A DNA stretch of 64,000 bases. Origin: Rhodothermales bacterium. Lineage in GTDB: Bacteria > Bacteroidota > Rhodothermia > Rhodothermales > UBA10348. Within the stretch, counting starts at the first letter, position 1. The number at the start of each line of letters is the position of its first letter. Below the pieces are notes generated by a model. The model was not told the DNA's origin. It did no database searches and worked only from the letters and a program-made list of their open reading frames with translations. Shown here in pieces: positions 18,102 through 27,349 of the stretch. Both the position numbers and the translations under genes were made by a program. The stretch is taken from NCBI GenBank assembly GCA_017643395.1, contig JAEPNP010000001.1, positions 455,806-519,805 on the forward strand, in the 5' to 3' direction.

Positions 18102-18653
18102 TCAGACCACGGCAAGCGCCGTGCGCACACGATCCGCCTGGTTCAGATGTCGCTTCTCATGCTCGACCAGCACCAGGATGCAATCCCGGAGCGAATACGT
18201 CACGAACGGGGTAAGGGGTGATGGCACCGTCGTGCGGTCCAGGTCCTCGTCTGCACACTTCTCAAGATGCGCCGCAAGATCCGCGTTGGCCTGCAGAAGA
18301 TCCTGGCTCAGATTCCGATCAAACTGCGACGCGGTTGGCGTGAAGAGGGTCGGTGCCTTGTTCTTTCCTGCGTAGTCCGGCGAGACCACCTTTAGCACCA
18401 TGCGGCCCATGGCCTTCGGCAGGAGTGGAATACGGCTGGCCCATGAAAGACTCAATGTGCCGCGCTCGAGGTCCTCGAAGATGCTCTCGTAGCTCCGACT
18501 GGTCTGGATGAGGTGGTCAAAGCACTCGTTGATGCTCCACTTCCGGGGGCCCGGCTTCACGTTGCTCTGCTCTGGGGTCAGGTGCAGGAATTCCGCGCGG
18601 ATGGTGGCATCCAACTCCCGTAGTTCTGCGATGCGGTCATCGATCCAACTCAT
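18102..18653 (-). CDS. DinB family protein
   Basis: 183 residues. The DinB/YfiT-like four-helix fold is indicated by ELRELDATIRAEFLHLTPEQ, then PRKWSINECFDHLIQTSRSYE with the first metal-ligand His, and the C-terminal LVEHEKRHLNQADRVR carrying the two further ligand His residues. The three-histidine metal site is therefore intact. Members with known activity are thiol (mycothiol or bacillithiol) transferases or damage-inducible metalloproteins; the substrate here is unknown. It is downstream of the metallohydrolase gene on the same strand, 115 bp away. Confidence 0.82.
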   Translation of the reverse strand: MSWIDDRIAELRELDATIRAEFLHLTPEQSNVKPGPRKWSINECFDHLIQTSRSYESIFEDLERGTLSLSWASRIPLLPKAMGRMVLKVVSPDYAGKNKAPTLFTPTASQFDRNLSQDLLQANADLAAHLEKCADEDLDRTTVPSPLTPFVTYSLRDCILVLVEHEKRHLNQADRVRTALAVV

Positions 18654-18768
18654 GGCTTCCCGGGGTTTGGTGATGTAGGGCAGGCTCTGGCTCCCCTTAC
18701 GTCAGGCCTGGCCAGAGATGCGTCACCGAAAGCGGAAATCGCATGGAGACGGTGATCGTCGCTCCGCA

Positions 18769-21204
18769 TCAGCGCCGCAGACCCTCCAGAACACTCAATG
18801 CCTCCTCCACCCGGTTTCGGTAGGTCGCCTTCGCGTCCAGGGACAACCAGCGATCCCGGCGCTCGACTCGGCGCCAGATTTCTTCGATGGTCGCGGTCAG
18901 GAAAGCCGCGGATGCGAGCGCGGCCTCGTTGGGAGGAGCACCCTCAAAATAGACGGGTGTGGTCTGCGCAAAGGCGTAGGCATCCCCGGAGTACCTTGCA
19001 ACGCCACCGCGGGCCCGCACTGCGACCCACCGGGCATGCGCAGTCCGGAGTCGATGCTCGAATGTGACATGCCGCGGGCCGGGAGGCACATCGAAGGCGT
19101 AGGCGACGGCCCCGTCTACGATCACCTCGATCACATCGACCGGGACAATGGTATCGAGCGCCACCTTGACAGTGACCTCCCGCCGGGGTGTGATGGCAGA
19201 GCCGGGCTCCTGTCCGTCTATTTCGACCGACAGCAGGGGGCCGTTTGTGGCGACGGTTCTGCCGGCGCGTACAGCCTCGATCCACGTGTGCCAGCCGAAG
19301 TCGCCGTCGATGCGCGCATACGTGCGCGCCGTGCCACCCGAGGGGTCCCTCCATACGTTGGAGAAGTTGTCCGTGCCTCCGGTTGCCGGCAGTCGAGCCC
19401 CGACGTTGAGCAGATGGTAGTACATCTGCGCGCTGGCCATCTCGTCCGAGGCGTAGGAGACCACATCGAAAAAGTCACCCCTGCCGAGCAAAACGTGAAT
19501 CGGGATGTCCGACTGCGCAGCGCCGTCTGGCGAGTCGATGGAGCCGTTGTTGCGGGTGTACGGATGGACGAAGCCGCCGATGCCGCCCACAGCTCGCACG
19601 CTGTCCAGATAGGCGAGCTTCAACCCGTCCTCGGGATACGGAGAGCCGGCCGTACCGCCGATCAGCGGCATCATGAACTCAGACACGCCGAGCAGGGCGA
19701 CGTGGCCGAATGAACCCCGAAACTCCTGGGCATACCGGAGAAGGTGAGTGCTGGTGGATGAGCCGTGGTCGGCTCCAGTCAGGTCCGCCCATCGCCCCAT
19801 AATCTTCGTGCCGTCCATATGGATCAGGCTGTTGGCGACGCGCAGGTCATCGGCCTCGAACTGCTGGAAGAATTGCTCCTGCGTCAGGCCATAGCGCCCC
19901 TCGTGGAGGTCGTGCACATGGATGTCACCGGAGATCCATCCCTCTGAGGCGGGGTCGGCCAGTCGGGTGAGCCGCAGATCAACGTCCACGGACCCACCTG
20001 GCGGCACCACCACCGAGGTGATGTCTGGAATCCACTCGAACCCTCGCACGGCCTCAATGCGTGCGGTGCCGGCCGGTGCGGTGACCTCGAATTCGCCGGT
20101 CGAATGGAAGTAGTGGATTTCATTCACCGAACTGACCCGGTGGAAGGCCTGGTCCGGGACGTAGGCCCGCCCATCGGAAGCCACCATCTGGATCCGGGCC
20201 GGCAGCACGGTGTCGTCCGGCCCGAGTACGCGACCCCGAATGGTGCCTGTTTGATACTGGGGCTCCACGGAGACCGGAGCTACTTCGGTCCAGTTTGTAT
20301 TGCCCTCACCCCATCGGGATGTGATGTACAGGGTTGAATGGCCATGCTGATTTCCCACGAATGCCACGAGCGAACCGTCGGGGCTTACAGCCGGTGCGAA
20401 CTCGTCCAATGGTTGTGAGGTCAGGCGCACGCGATTCCCTCCGGTCGCGGGCACCGTGGCCAGATCGTAGGAGCCCGAGGCGTCCGAAGCGAAGACCAGC
20501 GAAGCCCCGTCAGGCGTCCACACAGGCGCGGGTCGGTAGCTGGTTTCCTCATAGTGGACCAGGGTTGGCTCTCCACCAGCCAAAGACCGGCGCCAGATCC
20601 CTCCACTACCCAGGCGGCCCCGGACACGCGAGATGTAGACCAACTCCGTTCCGTCCGGGGACACTCCCGGTTGAAACTGGTTGCCTCCGCCCCCGACTAC
20701 CGTTGTGACCAGCCCTGTTTCCAGATTCACGGACATGATGTCGAAGTCCCAACCCGAGGCTGATGCAAAGACCAGGGTCGCGCCGTCCGGCGTCCAGTCC
20801 GGCTGCACGTCAATGGACCCGCCGTCGGTGGCCCGGGCAAACCCGGTGCCGTCCGCGTTGACGATGGCCAGGTCCATCTGCCCATCGAAGTCGACCGCCA
20901 TGGCGATCCGTTGTCCGTCTGGACTCCACGCCGGCTCGAAGTGGTAGCCGGGGCCCTGGGTGACGGCGGTTGCGATCCCCGTTTCCAGGTCGTGCACCCA
21001 GATATCTCCGCGCATGGAGTAGGCGATCCGGGGTTGGGTTGGATGCCAGTCGGGGTCCAGCGGCGTGCTCGAGACCGCCGGGAGCATGTGCAGCTCCACG
21101 CGAGTCGGCAACCCGTACCGCGTTACCTGCGCTTCCACGGTTGACGCCAGAGCGCAACCGCACAGCGCCGCCATCAGCCAACGCGTCAATCCACCTCGAT
21201 CCAC
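18769..21204 (-). CDS. Secreted propeller-CehA/McbA-type metallohydrolase fusion
   Basis: 811 residues from a GTG at 21204 that has an ideal Shine-Dalgarno site 6 nt upstream. The leader RWLMAALCGCALASTVEAQ is a signal peptide. Residues ~40-310 contain five or more TolB-like PD40 repeats (FEPAWSPDGQRIAMAVDFDG, QPDWTPDGATLVFASASG, PAPVWTPDGASLVFASDASG). A carboxypeptidase-regulatory-like beta domain follows (TGTIRGRVLGPDDTVLPARIQM), then a PHP/CehA-type metal-dependent domain starting GDIHVHDLHEGRYG (residues ~427-440). That domain continues with HMDGTKIMGRW, GFVHPYTRNN and ATGGTDNFSNVW. Known CehA/McbA relatives hydrolyse esters such as carbaryl, but many propeller fusions have no assigned substrate. 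A second gene type (phosphoesterase) is possible for the PHP-like domain. Confidence 0.85.
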   Translation of the reverse strand: MDRGGLTRWLMAALCGCALASTVEAQVTRYGLPTRVELHMLPAVSSTPLDPDWHPTQPRIAYSMRGDIWVHDLETGIATAVTQGPGYHFEPAWSPDGQRIAMAVDFDGQMDLAIVNADGTGFARATDGGSIDVQPDWTPDGATLVFASASGWDFDIMSVNLETGLVTTVVGGGGNQFQPGVSPDGTELVYISRVRGRLGSGGIWRRSLAGGEPTLVHYEETSYRPAPVWTPDGASLVFASDASGSYDLATVPATGGNRVRLTSQPLDEFAPAVSPDGSLVAFVGNQHGHSTLYITSRWGEGNTNWTEVAPVSVEPQYQTGTIRGRVLGPDDTVLPARIQMVASDGRAYVPDQAFHRVSSVNEIHYFHSTGEFEVTAPAGTARIEAVRGFEWIPDITSVVVPPGGSVDVDLRLTRLADPASEGWISGDIHVHDLHEGRYGLTQEQFFQQFEADDLRVANSLIHMDGTKIMGRWADLTGADHGSSTSTHLLRYAQEFRGSFGHVALLGVSEFMMPLIGGTAGSPYPEDGLKLAYLDSVRAVGGIGGFVHPYTRNNGSIDSPDGAAQSDIPIHVLLGRGDFFDVVSYASDEMASAQMYYHLLNVGARLPATGGTDNFSNVWRDPSGGTARTYARIDGDFGWHTWIEAVRAGRTVATNGPLLSVEIDGQEPGSAITPRREVTVKVALDTIVPVDVIEVIVDGAVAYAFDVPPGPRHVTFEHRLRTAHARWVAVRARGGVARYSGDAYAFAQTTPVYFEGAPPNEAALASAAFLTATIEEIWRRVERRDRWLSLDAKATYRNRVEEALSVLEGLRR

Positions 21205-21210
21205 CGCGGC

Positions 21211-21217
21211 ACCTCCT
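21211..21217 (-). promoter_or_regulatory. Canonical Shine-Dalgarno site fixing a GTG start
   Basis: On the minus strand AGGAGGT lies 6 nt before the GTG at 21204. It is one of only two strong sites of this type seen in the window and decides the GTG over an ATG 18 nt upstream for the propeller-metallohydrolase gene. Confidence 0.8.
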
Positions 21218-21624
21218 CGCATTCCGGAGCGAAATGCTACCTCAGCGTAGGGCTCCGATCAAGCGCAGTGCCTGCCGGTCAGCGCGTGGCGGGTACAACG
21301 GCAGCAGCGCATGGCCGGCCGTCCGGGGTCGCGGGCGGGCCTGCACAATTTGCGGCGCCATCCCCGCCGGCCGGCGCGGTGCCCCAAGCGCATGCTTCCG
21401 CCGCTCACGGCCAAACATGGAATCCGAGCCCCCGAATCCACGTGCAGGGCCTTGCTCACCACCCTTGAGTGGAATACCAAGCCTGATTCCACCCGAGCCA
21501 TCTCGCCACCCACGCAAACATGGAAAACACCCCGCGTTTTCCAGCCCGCCCCGTGTGAACGATACCCGACCCGTGCAAAGTGAGGCCTAAGTGCTGACCT
21601 GCACCGCCGCCGGCGCCACGCCGC
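21218..21624. other. Intergenic region upstream of the metallohydrolase gene
   Basis: About 400 bp between the metallohydrolase start and the tandem palindromes. Short open frames exist on both strands but have no recognisable protein features. It must hold the promoter of the minus-strand gene; no convincing promoter element could be assigned. Confidence 0.5.
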
Positions 21625-22003
21625 AAAAAGCCGCCCCCGATCCGGGAGTGGATTTTTTCTCAGATCAAGGCGGACGAGGCGAGGCGACTGAGGCGTATGT
21701 CAATACGCCGCAGGGAGCCGAGTCCGAAGTCCAACGCCGAGCTGGGGAAAAAGCCGCCCCGATCCGGGAGTGGATTTTTTCTCAGATCAAGGCGGACGAG
21801 GCGAGGCGACTGAGGCGTATGTCAATACGCCGCAGGGAGCCGAGTCCGAAGTCCAACGCCGAGCTGGGAAAAAGCCGCCCCGATCCGGGAGTGGATTTTT
21901 TCTCAGATCAAGGCGGACGAGGCGAGGCGACTGAGGCGTATGTCAATACGCCGCAGGGAGCCGAGTCCGAAGTCCAACGCCGAGCTGGGGAAAAAGCCGC
22001 CCC
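21625..22003. repeat. Three tandem copies of a ~122-bp imperfect palindrome, plus a partial fourth
   Basis: Copies are 21625-21747 (123 bp), 21748-21868 (121 bp) and 21869-21990 (122 bp), with a 13-bp start of a fourth at 21991-22003. They are nearly identical: copy 1 has one extra C and copy 2 one fewer G at its end. Each unit is an imperfect long inverted repeat. The outer arms are GGATTTTTTCTCAG and CTGGGAAAAAGCC, and the centre is GGCGTAT-GTCA-ATACGCC (21692-21709, 21814-21831, 21935-21952), extended by a further CTG/CAG pair. The unit length is not a multiple of three, so the open frame across it is not evidence of coding. The array begins 3 bp beyond the stop of the sigma-factor gene. 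Confidence 0.92.
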
Positions 22004-22006
22004 GGA

Positions 22007-22846
22007 TCAGCCGATGTGCATCTGGAGCTCCTCTCTCCGATGCTTCTGCCGAAGCTTACGCAGAGCCTTCTCCTTGATCTGCCTGACGCGCTCACGGGTC
22101 AGCCCGAACCGCTGGCCGATCTCTTCGAGCGTCAGCGGGTGCTCCCGACCGATCCCGAAGTACAGCCGCGTAATCTCGGCCTCGCGCGGGTGCAGGAGCG
22201 AAAGCGCACGCTCGATGTCGATCTTGAGCGACTCGTCCATGAGCAGCTCATCCGGCGAGGTGTCCTCGTCGTTGGGCAGCACGTCGAGCAGACTGTTGTC
22301 GTCGTCCTCGTTGAAGGGCGCGTCCATCGAAAGATGACGGCCGGTGTGCTGCATGGCCTCGCGGACCTTCTCGACGTCCACCTCGAGCTCCTTGGCCAGC
22401 TCCTCGATGTTCGGCTGACGCTCGTGCACCTGAGCCAGACGCGCGGAGGTCTTGCGAATCTTCGAAATCGTGCCGATCCGATTGAGCGGGAGACGCACGA
22501 CGCGGCTCTGCTCGGCCAGGGCCTGAAGGATGGCCTGACGGATCCACCAGACGGCGTACGAGATGAACTTGAAGCCGCGGGTCTCATCGAAACGCTGGGC
22601 AGCCTTGATGAGGCCGTAGTTGCCCTCGTTGATGAGGTCGGCGAGCGTCAGTCCCTGACCCTGGTACTTCTTGGCAACCGATACCACGAAGCGAAGGTTG
22701 GCGCGCGTCAGCTTGTGAAGCGCATCCTGGTCGCCCTGCTTGATGCGGCGCGCCAGATCAACCTCTTCCTGCGGGGTCAGCAAGGGTATTTGACCAATCT
22801 CCTGGAGATACTGGTCGAGCATCCGTTGCTGTCGCGGGACGTACAT
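22007..22846 (-). CDS. rpoD: Primary RNA polymerase sigma factor (RpoD/SigA)
   Basis: 279 residues from the ATG at 22846 ([18 protein letters not shown]), preceded by a good ribosome site (AGGAAGAAGG). Upstream in-frame codons give only a basic leader. Regions follow in order: 1.2 ([19 protein letters not shown]), 2.1-2.4 ([48 protein letters not shown]), 3 ([17 protein letters not shown]...) and 4.2 ([20 protein letters not shown]). It is short, lacks region 1.1, and has the size usual for Bacteroidota primary sigma factors, which recognise TTTG / TAnnTTTG promoters. It appears monocistronic. The palindromic array starts at its 3' end. Confidence 0.95.
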   Translation of the reverse strand: MYVPRQQRMLDQYLQEIGQIPLLTPQEEVDLARRIKQGDQDALHKLTRANLRFVVSVAKKYQGQGLTLADLINEGNYGLIKAAQRFDETRGFKFISYAVWWIRQAILQALAEQSRVVRLPLNRIGTISKIRKTSARLAQVHERQPNIEELAKELEVDVEKVREAMQHTGRHLSMDAPFNEDDDNSLLDVLPNDEDTSPDELLMDESLKIDIERALSLLHPREAEITRLYFGIGREHPLTLEEIGQRFGLTRERVRQIKEKALRKLRQKHRREELQMHIG

Positions 22847-23021
22847 ATACCTTCTTCCTCGTAGCGGTTTTTTCTGGCAGCGGCCGTTGGGTGGGGATCG
22901 GTCGCGTTTGCGGCGACGCCCCTTCACTCGTTCACGGGTGGGTTGTTCCCGCCGATGAACTGGCGAACAGGCGCTTGTGGTGGGTTTACGGATTATTCAG
23001 AAACCCCTGATTCCTTGGCAC

Positions 23022-24569
23022 TTATGAGGTCTGGCTGCCAATGGTTTCGAGGGTGTCCAGGATCCCGTCCGCATACGCGCGGTCTTCGCTCATGCGGGGA
23101 ACCTTGGTCTGTGCACTCACCTTGCCCCGCGTGGTTTTTAGCCAGGACAGGAACGTGCCCGGAGCCAGGGCGACGATTTCAGGCGCATCAAACGCCCCGC
23201 ATTCTCTCCGGATTACGTAGTGGCGGTTCACATCCTGTAAGTACGTATCAATTGCCGAGGCTAGCGCTCCCACATCGCCCGGCGGCTGATCAAACTCGAT
23301 GAGCCATTGATGGCGTGGCGGGCGCGTGCCGTCGGGCGCCACCGGGGCGATGTGGTAGTCCCTGAATCGGGCACCGGAGCCCGCACATGCGCGCTCGAGA
23401 GCCTGCCGTGCCTCCCCGCCAAATACGGCCTCTCCGTACCGGTCCAGCATCTCACTCGTCCGTCCCGCCACCACAATACGATGGGGTTCGAGGCTGGTAA
23501 ACTTGACCACGTCTCCCACCCCGTAGGACCACAACCCCGAACACGACGAAACATGGAGTCGATAGCGCACGCCCACCTCGACGTCCCGGATGGTGTAGCG
23601 CCGCGCGGTTTCCTCCTCCTCATCCATCCGAGTGAACTCAAAGAACACCCCGTTGTCGAGGTGGAGCAGCATATCCGTATCGCTGGCCTGGGTCTGAAAG
23701 GAAAAGACCCCTTCCGAAGCCCCGTACGACTCAATGAAGTCCACCTGATCGGAGCCAATTTGCTCCTGCATGAGCTCGAGGTATGAGGACAACGCCACTG
23801 CGCCGGAAAAGAACACCCTGAACTCCGGCCAGACTTCCTGCACCGTCGTCACCGACGCACCATGCTTTCTGTTGTAGGCCTCGATCAACATCGGGAAGAA
23901 GACCACCGCCCAGGACGGCACCATGGCCATCGACTTGATGTTCATGGAGAGTGTGCGGTCCACCATGGCCTTCAGCTTGTCCTCCCAACGCGGGAGAAAC
24001 AGCACGCTCTGATCCACGGCCTGCAGGTAGCGCTTAACCCACCAGGGCCCGAACAGGTACATCAAGCCACTCATCTCCCCGACGAAAACGCCGGGGTTGT
24101 CGGGGTCCTCGTCGATGCGACCGGGCACCGAAAGCAGTTTGCCCGCGACGAACGACATGCTGCCTGAGGAGCGCGCGTAGTTCAGCGCCGTCGTCAGGGT
24201 AAACTGCCGGTTCAGATCCAGCATCTCCAGGCTCAAAGGGATGATCTTCCCGGCCGATGCGGTCCCGCTCGACACGGCGTAGTGCCGGGTCACACCGGGC
24301 CAAAGGACATCCGGCGCTCCCTGTCGCATGCGCGCAACTGCATCTCGAAACGGTTCATAGCCCCTGATGGGAGACCGGGCCTGAAACGCGCCGACCACGT
24401 CGTCCTCCGCCAGAGCCCCGCGGAAATCTAGCTTGCGACCCCACTCGGTATCGCGTGCCTTCTCCAACAGACGGCGCAGCAGGCGCTCCTGGGTACCCAC
24501 CGGGTCTGCCTTGAACCGGTCGATGGTTCGCAGGTGCGGCAGTGCGCCGAGGGCATCAGTGAGCGGCAT
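23022..24569 (-). CDS. GH3 auxin-responsive-promoter family acyl-adenylating enzyme
   Basis: 515 residues, matching the GH3 family length. GH3 proteins form acyl-adenylates and conjugate acyl groups to amino acids or other acceptors. Nucleotide-binding landmarks are YAVSSGTASAGKIIPLS (P-loop-like SSGT motif), FIESYGASEGVFSF (second adenylate motif) and the C-terminal GVGDVVKFTSLEPHRIVVAGRTSEM hinge. All are intact. Bacterial members occur widely in Bacteroidota, but their substrates are largely unassigned. The gene is divergent from folP across 109 bp. Confidence 0.88.
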   Translation of the reverse strand: MPLTDALGALPHLRTIDRFKADPVGTQERLLRRLLEKARDTEWGRKLDFRGALAEDDVVGAFQARSPIRGYEPFRDAVARMRQGAPDVLWPGVTRHYAVSSGTASAGKIIPLSLEMLDLNRQFTLTTALNYARSSGSMSFVAGKLLSVPGRIDEDPDNPGVFVGEMSGLMYLFGPWWVKRYLQAVDQSVLFLPRWEDKLKAMVDRTLSMNIKSMAMVPSWAVVFFPMLIEAYNRKHGASVTTVQEVWPEFRVFFSGAVALSSYLELMQEQIGSDQVDFIESYGASEGVFSFQTQASDTDMLLHLDNGVFFEFTRMDEEEETARRYTIRDVEVGVRYRLHVSSCSGLWSYGVGDVVKFTSLEPHRIVVAGRTSEMLDRYGEAVFGGEARQALERACAGSGARFRDYHIAPVAPDGTRPPRHQWLIEFDQPPGDVGALASAIDTYLQDVNRHYVIRRECGAFDAPEIVALAPGTFLSWLKTTRGKVSAQTKVPRMSEDRAYADGILDTLETIGSQTS

Positions 24570-24678
24570 ACTCGGCTGTGCGGAAACGCGGAATCTTGGA
24601 GGGGGATCTGAAACCGCCGTTTTCGCGACGGGTCTACGCCATATCTAACCGCTGCGGTGCAAAAAGATTCACCCCGCT

Positions 24679-25563
24679 GTGACGCACGACCCTTTCGTAC
24701 TTGACCTGCGCGGTCACCTGCTGGACTGCAGCCCCGGGTGGGTGCATGTCATGGGGATCCTCAATGTGACCCCGGACTCCTTTTCTGATGGCGGTCTCTA
24801 CCTCGATGTGGATGCCGCCGTGGAACGCGCGCGGACCATGGCCGATGAGGGCGCGCGGCTGATCGACATCGGGGGCGCTTCCTCCCGACCTCGCGGCAGG
24901 GTGTACGGCGAGGGGGCGCAGGTGCTGTCCCCGGAGGAAGAGGCCGCGCGCATCCTGCCCGTGATCCATGGCGTGTCGGAAGCTGTTCCGGATGTGCTCA
25001 TCTCCGTCGACACCTTCCAGGGCGAGGTCGCCGCGCAGGCTCTCGAAGCCGGCGCGCACCTCATCAACGACATCACGGCCCTGCGCCACAGCCCGGAAAT
25101 AGCGGGCCTCGTGGCTGAACGCAACGCCGGACTGGCGCTGATGCACTCTCTGGGTGAGGTCGGGGGCATGCCCCACTCGGCCAGGTATGGCGACGTCGTC
25201 CAGGAGGTCGCAGACTCACTGCTGGACGCGGCGATGCAAGCCGAAAGTGCCGGCGTTCGCGCCATCATGCTGGACCCGGGCTTCGGATTCGGCAAGAGCG
25301 TCGGCGACAACCTGCGCCTCATCGCCCATTGTGACCGGCTGGTCGCACTCGGCTACCCGGTGCTGCTGGGCGTCTCCCGCAAGAGTTCGATTGGCGCTGC
25401 ACTCGGCTCCAGAGACAAGCCCGCCCCGATCGAGGAGCGACTGTTTGGCTCGTTGGGAGCGACGGCAGTCGGGGTGCTCCGAGGGGCCAGCATTGTGCGA
25501 ACCCATGACGTGGCCGAGACGGCGCAAATGCTGCGGGTCCTCAGCGCCACCGCGGCCCCATGA
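24679..25563 (+). CDS. folP: Dihydropteroate synthase
   Basis: 294 residues from a GTG start. It condenses p-aminobenzoate with the pterin diphosphate in folate synthesis and is the sulfonamide target. Signatures are VMGILNVTPDSFSDGG (pterin-binding loop), DIGGASSRPRG (in place of the more usual DIGGESTRPG), VLISVDTFQGEVA, HLINDITAL and the C-terminal IVRTHDVAE. It heads a plus-strand run folP-cdaA-pcm, with 37 bp to cdaA. Confidence 0.95.
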   Translation: MTHDPFVLDLRGHLLDCSPGWVHVMGILNVTPDSFSDGGLYLDVDAAVERARTMADEGARLIDIGGASSRPRGRVYGEGAQVLSPEEEAARILPVIHGVSEAVPDVLISVDTFQGEVAAQALEAGAHLINDITALRHSPEIAGLVAERNAGLALMHSLGEVGGMPHSARYGDVVQEVADSLLDAAMQAESAGVRAIMLDPGFGFGKSVGDNLRLIAHCDRLVALGYPVLLGVSRKSSIGAALGSRDKPAPIEERLFGSLGATAVGVLRGASIVRTHDVAETAQMLRVLSATAAP

Positions 25564-25600
25564 GCCGTATCATCCCGCCAGTGCTCATCCGCCCGTCCAC

Positions 25601-26395
25601 GTGACCATTTTCGACTGGGTCATACCGATCCGTGTCGTCGATCTCCTGGAGATCGCGCTCGTCGCGTGGATTCTGTACAGGCTGTACCAGTGGATGCGCG
25701 GCACCATCGCCGTGCAGATTTTTGCGGGCATTCTGGCTCTCTACCTCATCCAGGTGCTCGTGACGGCGGCGAACATGACCATGCTGCAAGCCCTGTTCGG
25801 GGCGCTGGGCGATGTGTTCGTGCTCGCCGTCATCATTCTCTTTCAGCCCGAAATCCGCCGTCTCCTCCTCCTGGTAGGCCAGAATCCGCTCGTGCGACGA
25901 TTCATGTCCTCGCCGGCGCAGGAGGAGCGCATCTCATCGGTCGTCGATGCCGTCAGTGAGATGAGTTCACGCAAGATCGGCGCGCTCATCGCATTTGAGC
26001 GCACGGCCGGGCTGCGCAGTTATGTCGAGACCGGTGCCGAACTGCACGCGTACATCTCGCGCGACCTGTTGCTGACCATCTTCTACTCGCAGAACCCGCT
26101 GCACGACGGCGCAGTGATCGTGCGCAACGGACGCATTGAGGCCGCCCGATGCATCCTGCCGGTGTCTGCCAGCATGAATCTCGGCTCTGATTTGGGCCTG
26201 CGCCATCGGGCCGCGATCGGTCTGACCGAGCAGACGGACGCTGTGGTAGTCGTCGTGTCCGAGGAAACCGGTCGGGTGTCCGTGTCGGAGGAGGGGCGCC
26301 TGGAGCGCAACGTATCCACGGGCCGCCTTCGTGAGATCCTCGTGGAAGCCCTGTCGCCCCAACTCACCCCCACGAAGGAAGCCGCCAATGCCTGA
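25601..26395 (+). CDS. cdaA: Membrane diadenylate cyclase CdaA
   Basis: 264 residues from a GTG at 25601 (VTIFDWVIPIRVVDLLE). It makes c-di-AMP from two ATP. Three membrane helices occupy residues ~15-85 (LLEIALVAWILYRLY, VQIFAGILALYLIQVLV, VFVLAVIILF). The DAC domain has the catalytic DGA motif at 169-171 (HDGAVIV) and RHR at 201-203 (GLRHRAAIGLTE); both are intact. The ATG of pcm lies 8 bp inside its 3' end. The folP-cdaA neighbourhood is familiar in Bacteroidota. Confidence 0.95.
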   Translation: MTIFDWVIPIRVVDLLEIALVAWILYRLYQWMRGTIAVQIFAGILALYLIQVLVTAANMTMLQALFGALGDVFVLAVIILFQPEIRRLLLLVGQNPLVRRFMSSPAQEERISSVVDAVSEMSSRKIGALIAFERTAGLRSYVETGAELHAYISRDLLLTIFYSQNPLHDGAVIVRNGRIEAARCILPVSASMNLGSDLGLRHRAAIGLTEQTDAVVVVVSEETGRVSVSEEGRLERNVSTGRLREILVEALSPQLTPTKEAANA

Positions 26396-27050
26396 ACTCG
26401 ATCCGAAGCGCCGCTTCCGAAGGCAGCGTCAGGCCCTGGTGGATCTGCTCCGCCAGAAGGGCATCCAGGACGAGCGGGTGCTCGCCGCCATGGGCGAGGT
26501 GCCCCGGCACCTGTTCATGGATCAGGCCCTTCAGCGGCGCGCCTACGAAGACGAGGCGCTGCCCATCGGCCTGTCCCAAACCATCTCCCAGCCCTTCACG
26601 GTGGCCTACCAGACCGAGCGGCTGGCTACCCGCCCCGGTGAGCGCATCCTGGAGATCGGCACCGGCAGTGGCTACCAGGCTGCCGTGCTGGCGACGCTCG
26701 GCGTCAGTCTGTTCAGCGTGGAACGGCTGCGGCCGCTGTTCGAACGCTCCCGGACCCTGCTGCGCGACCTGGGATATCGCGTCAACTGTCGACATGGTGA
26801 CGGCACCAAAGGGTGGGAGACCGTGGCACCGTTCGACGGCATCATTGTTACGGCAGGCGCGATCGGCATCCCCCCCGCGCTGCTTGAACAGCTTCGGGAG
26901 CCGGAAGACGATCGCCCCGGAGGCCGACTCATCATTCCGGTCGGCGGATCCGGCGGCCAGGTCATGCAGCGCGTGGTGCGTAGGGGCGCCAACAACTACG
27001 AGCGCGAAGAATTTGACGGTTTCAGCTTCGTGCCGCTGATCCCCGACTGA
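26388..27050 (+). CDS. pcm: Protein-L-isoaspartate O-methyltransferase
   Basis: 220 residues from an ATG overlapping the cdaA stop (ATGCCTGA). It repairs isoaspartyl residues with S-adenosylmethionine. The SAM-binding motif I is ILEIGTGSGYQAAVLA; the family-specific SQPFTVAYQTE precedes it, and FDGIIVTAGAIGIPPALLEQL and GGRLIIPVGG follow. It is the last gene of the folP-cdaA-pcm run and converges on the microcompartment operon with only 10 bp between stops. Confidence 0.95.
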   Translation: MPELDPKRRFRRQRQALVDLLRQKGIQDERVLAAMGEVPRHLFMDQALQRRAYEDEALPIGLSQTISQPFTVAYQTERLATRPGERILEIGTGSGYQAAVLATLGVSLFSVERLRPLFERSRTLLRDLGYRVNCRHGDGTKGWETVAPFDGIIVTAGAIGIPPALLEQLREPEDDRPGGRLIIPVGGSGGQVMQRVVRRGANNYEREEFDGFSFVPLIPD

Positions 27051-27060
27051 CTCCGGACCG

Positions 27061-27348
27061 TCAAGTAGCCGTCCAGGACGCGCCGCGGTTATCCACCCGG
27101 TCCACCACGCCTACGATGGTCGCATCGGTCGGTGTGAGGGCAGGCTTGAACGGAATGGTCGCCTCCGTGGAGGACACATAGATAACGTGGTCGCCGTCAC
27201 CGGAGTCAACCGTATCCAGCGCAATCAGCGGTGCCCCCGCCTCCTCCCGATCAAAGGTCAGCGGCTGCACCACCAGGAGCCTGCGCCCCTCCAGTGTATC
27301 CACCTTTTGCGTGGCCCAGACCCGACCAATCACTTTGCCGAGGTTCAT
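27061..27348 (-). CDS. EutN/CcmL-type microcompartment vertex protein, copy 2
   Basis: 95 residues from the ATG at 27348 (MNLGKVIGRVWATQKVDTLEG). The fold signature of BMC-P pentamers is clear: LGKVIGRVWATQK, LLVVQPL, LIALDTVDSGDGDHVIYVSS and ATIVGVVDRVD. Such pentamers cap the vertices of carboxysomes and metabolosomes. It starts 1 nt after the stop of a paralog with the same architecture, so the two are co-translated. No shell hexamer (BMC-H/T) gene lies in the window. Confidence 0.88.
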   Translation of the reverse strand: MNLGKVIGRVWATQKVDTLEGRRLLVVQPLTFDREEAGAPLIALDTVDSGDGDHVIYVSSTEATIPFKPALTPTDATIVGVVDRVDNRGASWTAT

Positions 27349-27349
27349 C

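Noticed and set aside
21625-22003. CRISPR array
   Set aside because: The repeats are about 122 bp, tandem and without variable spacers; they are palindromic elements.
21591-22337. Plus-strand open frame through the tandem palindromes, with a repeated amino-acid pattern
   Set aside because: The unit lengths (123, 121, 122 bp) are not multiples of three and the frame then runs antisense into the sigma-factor gene; the repeated peptide only reflects the DNA repeat.
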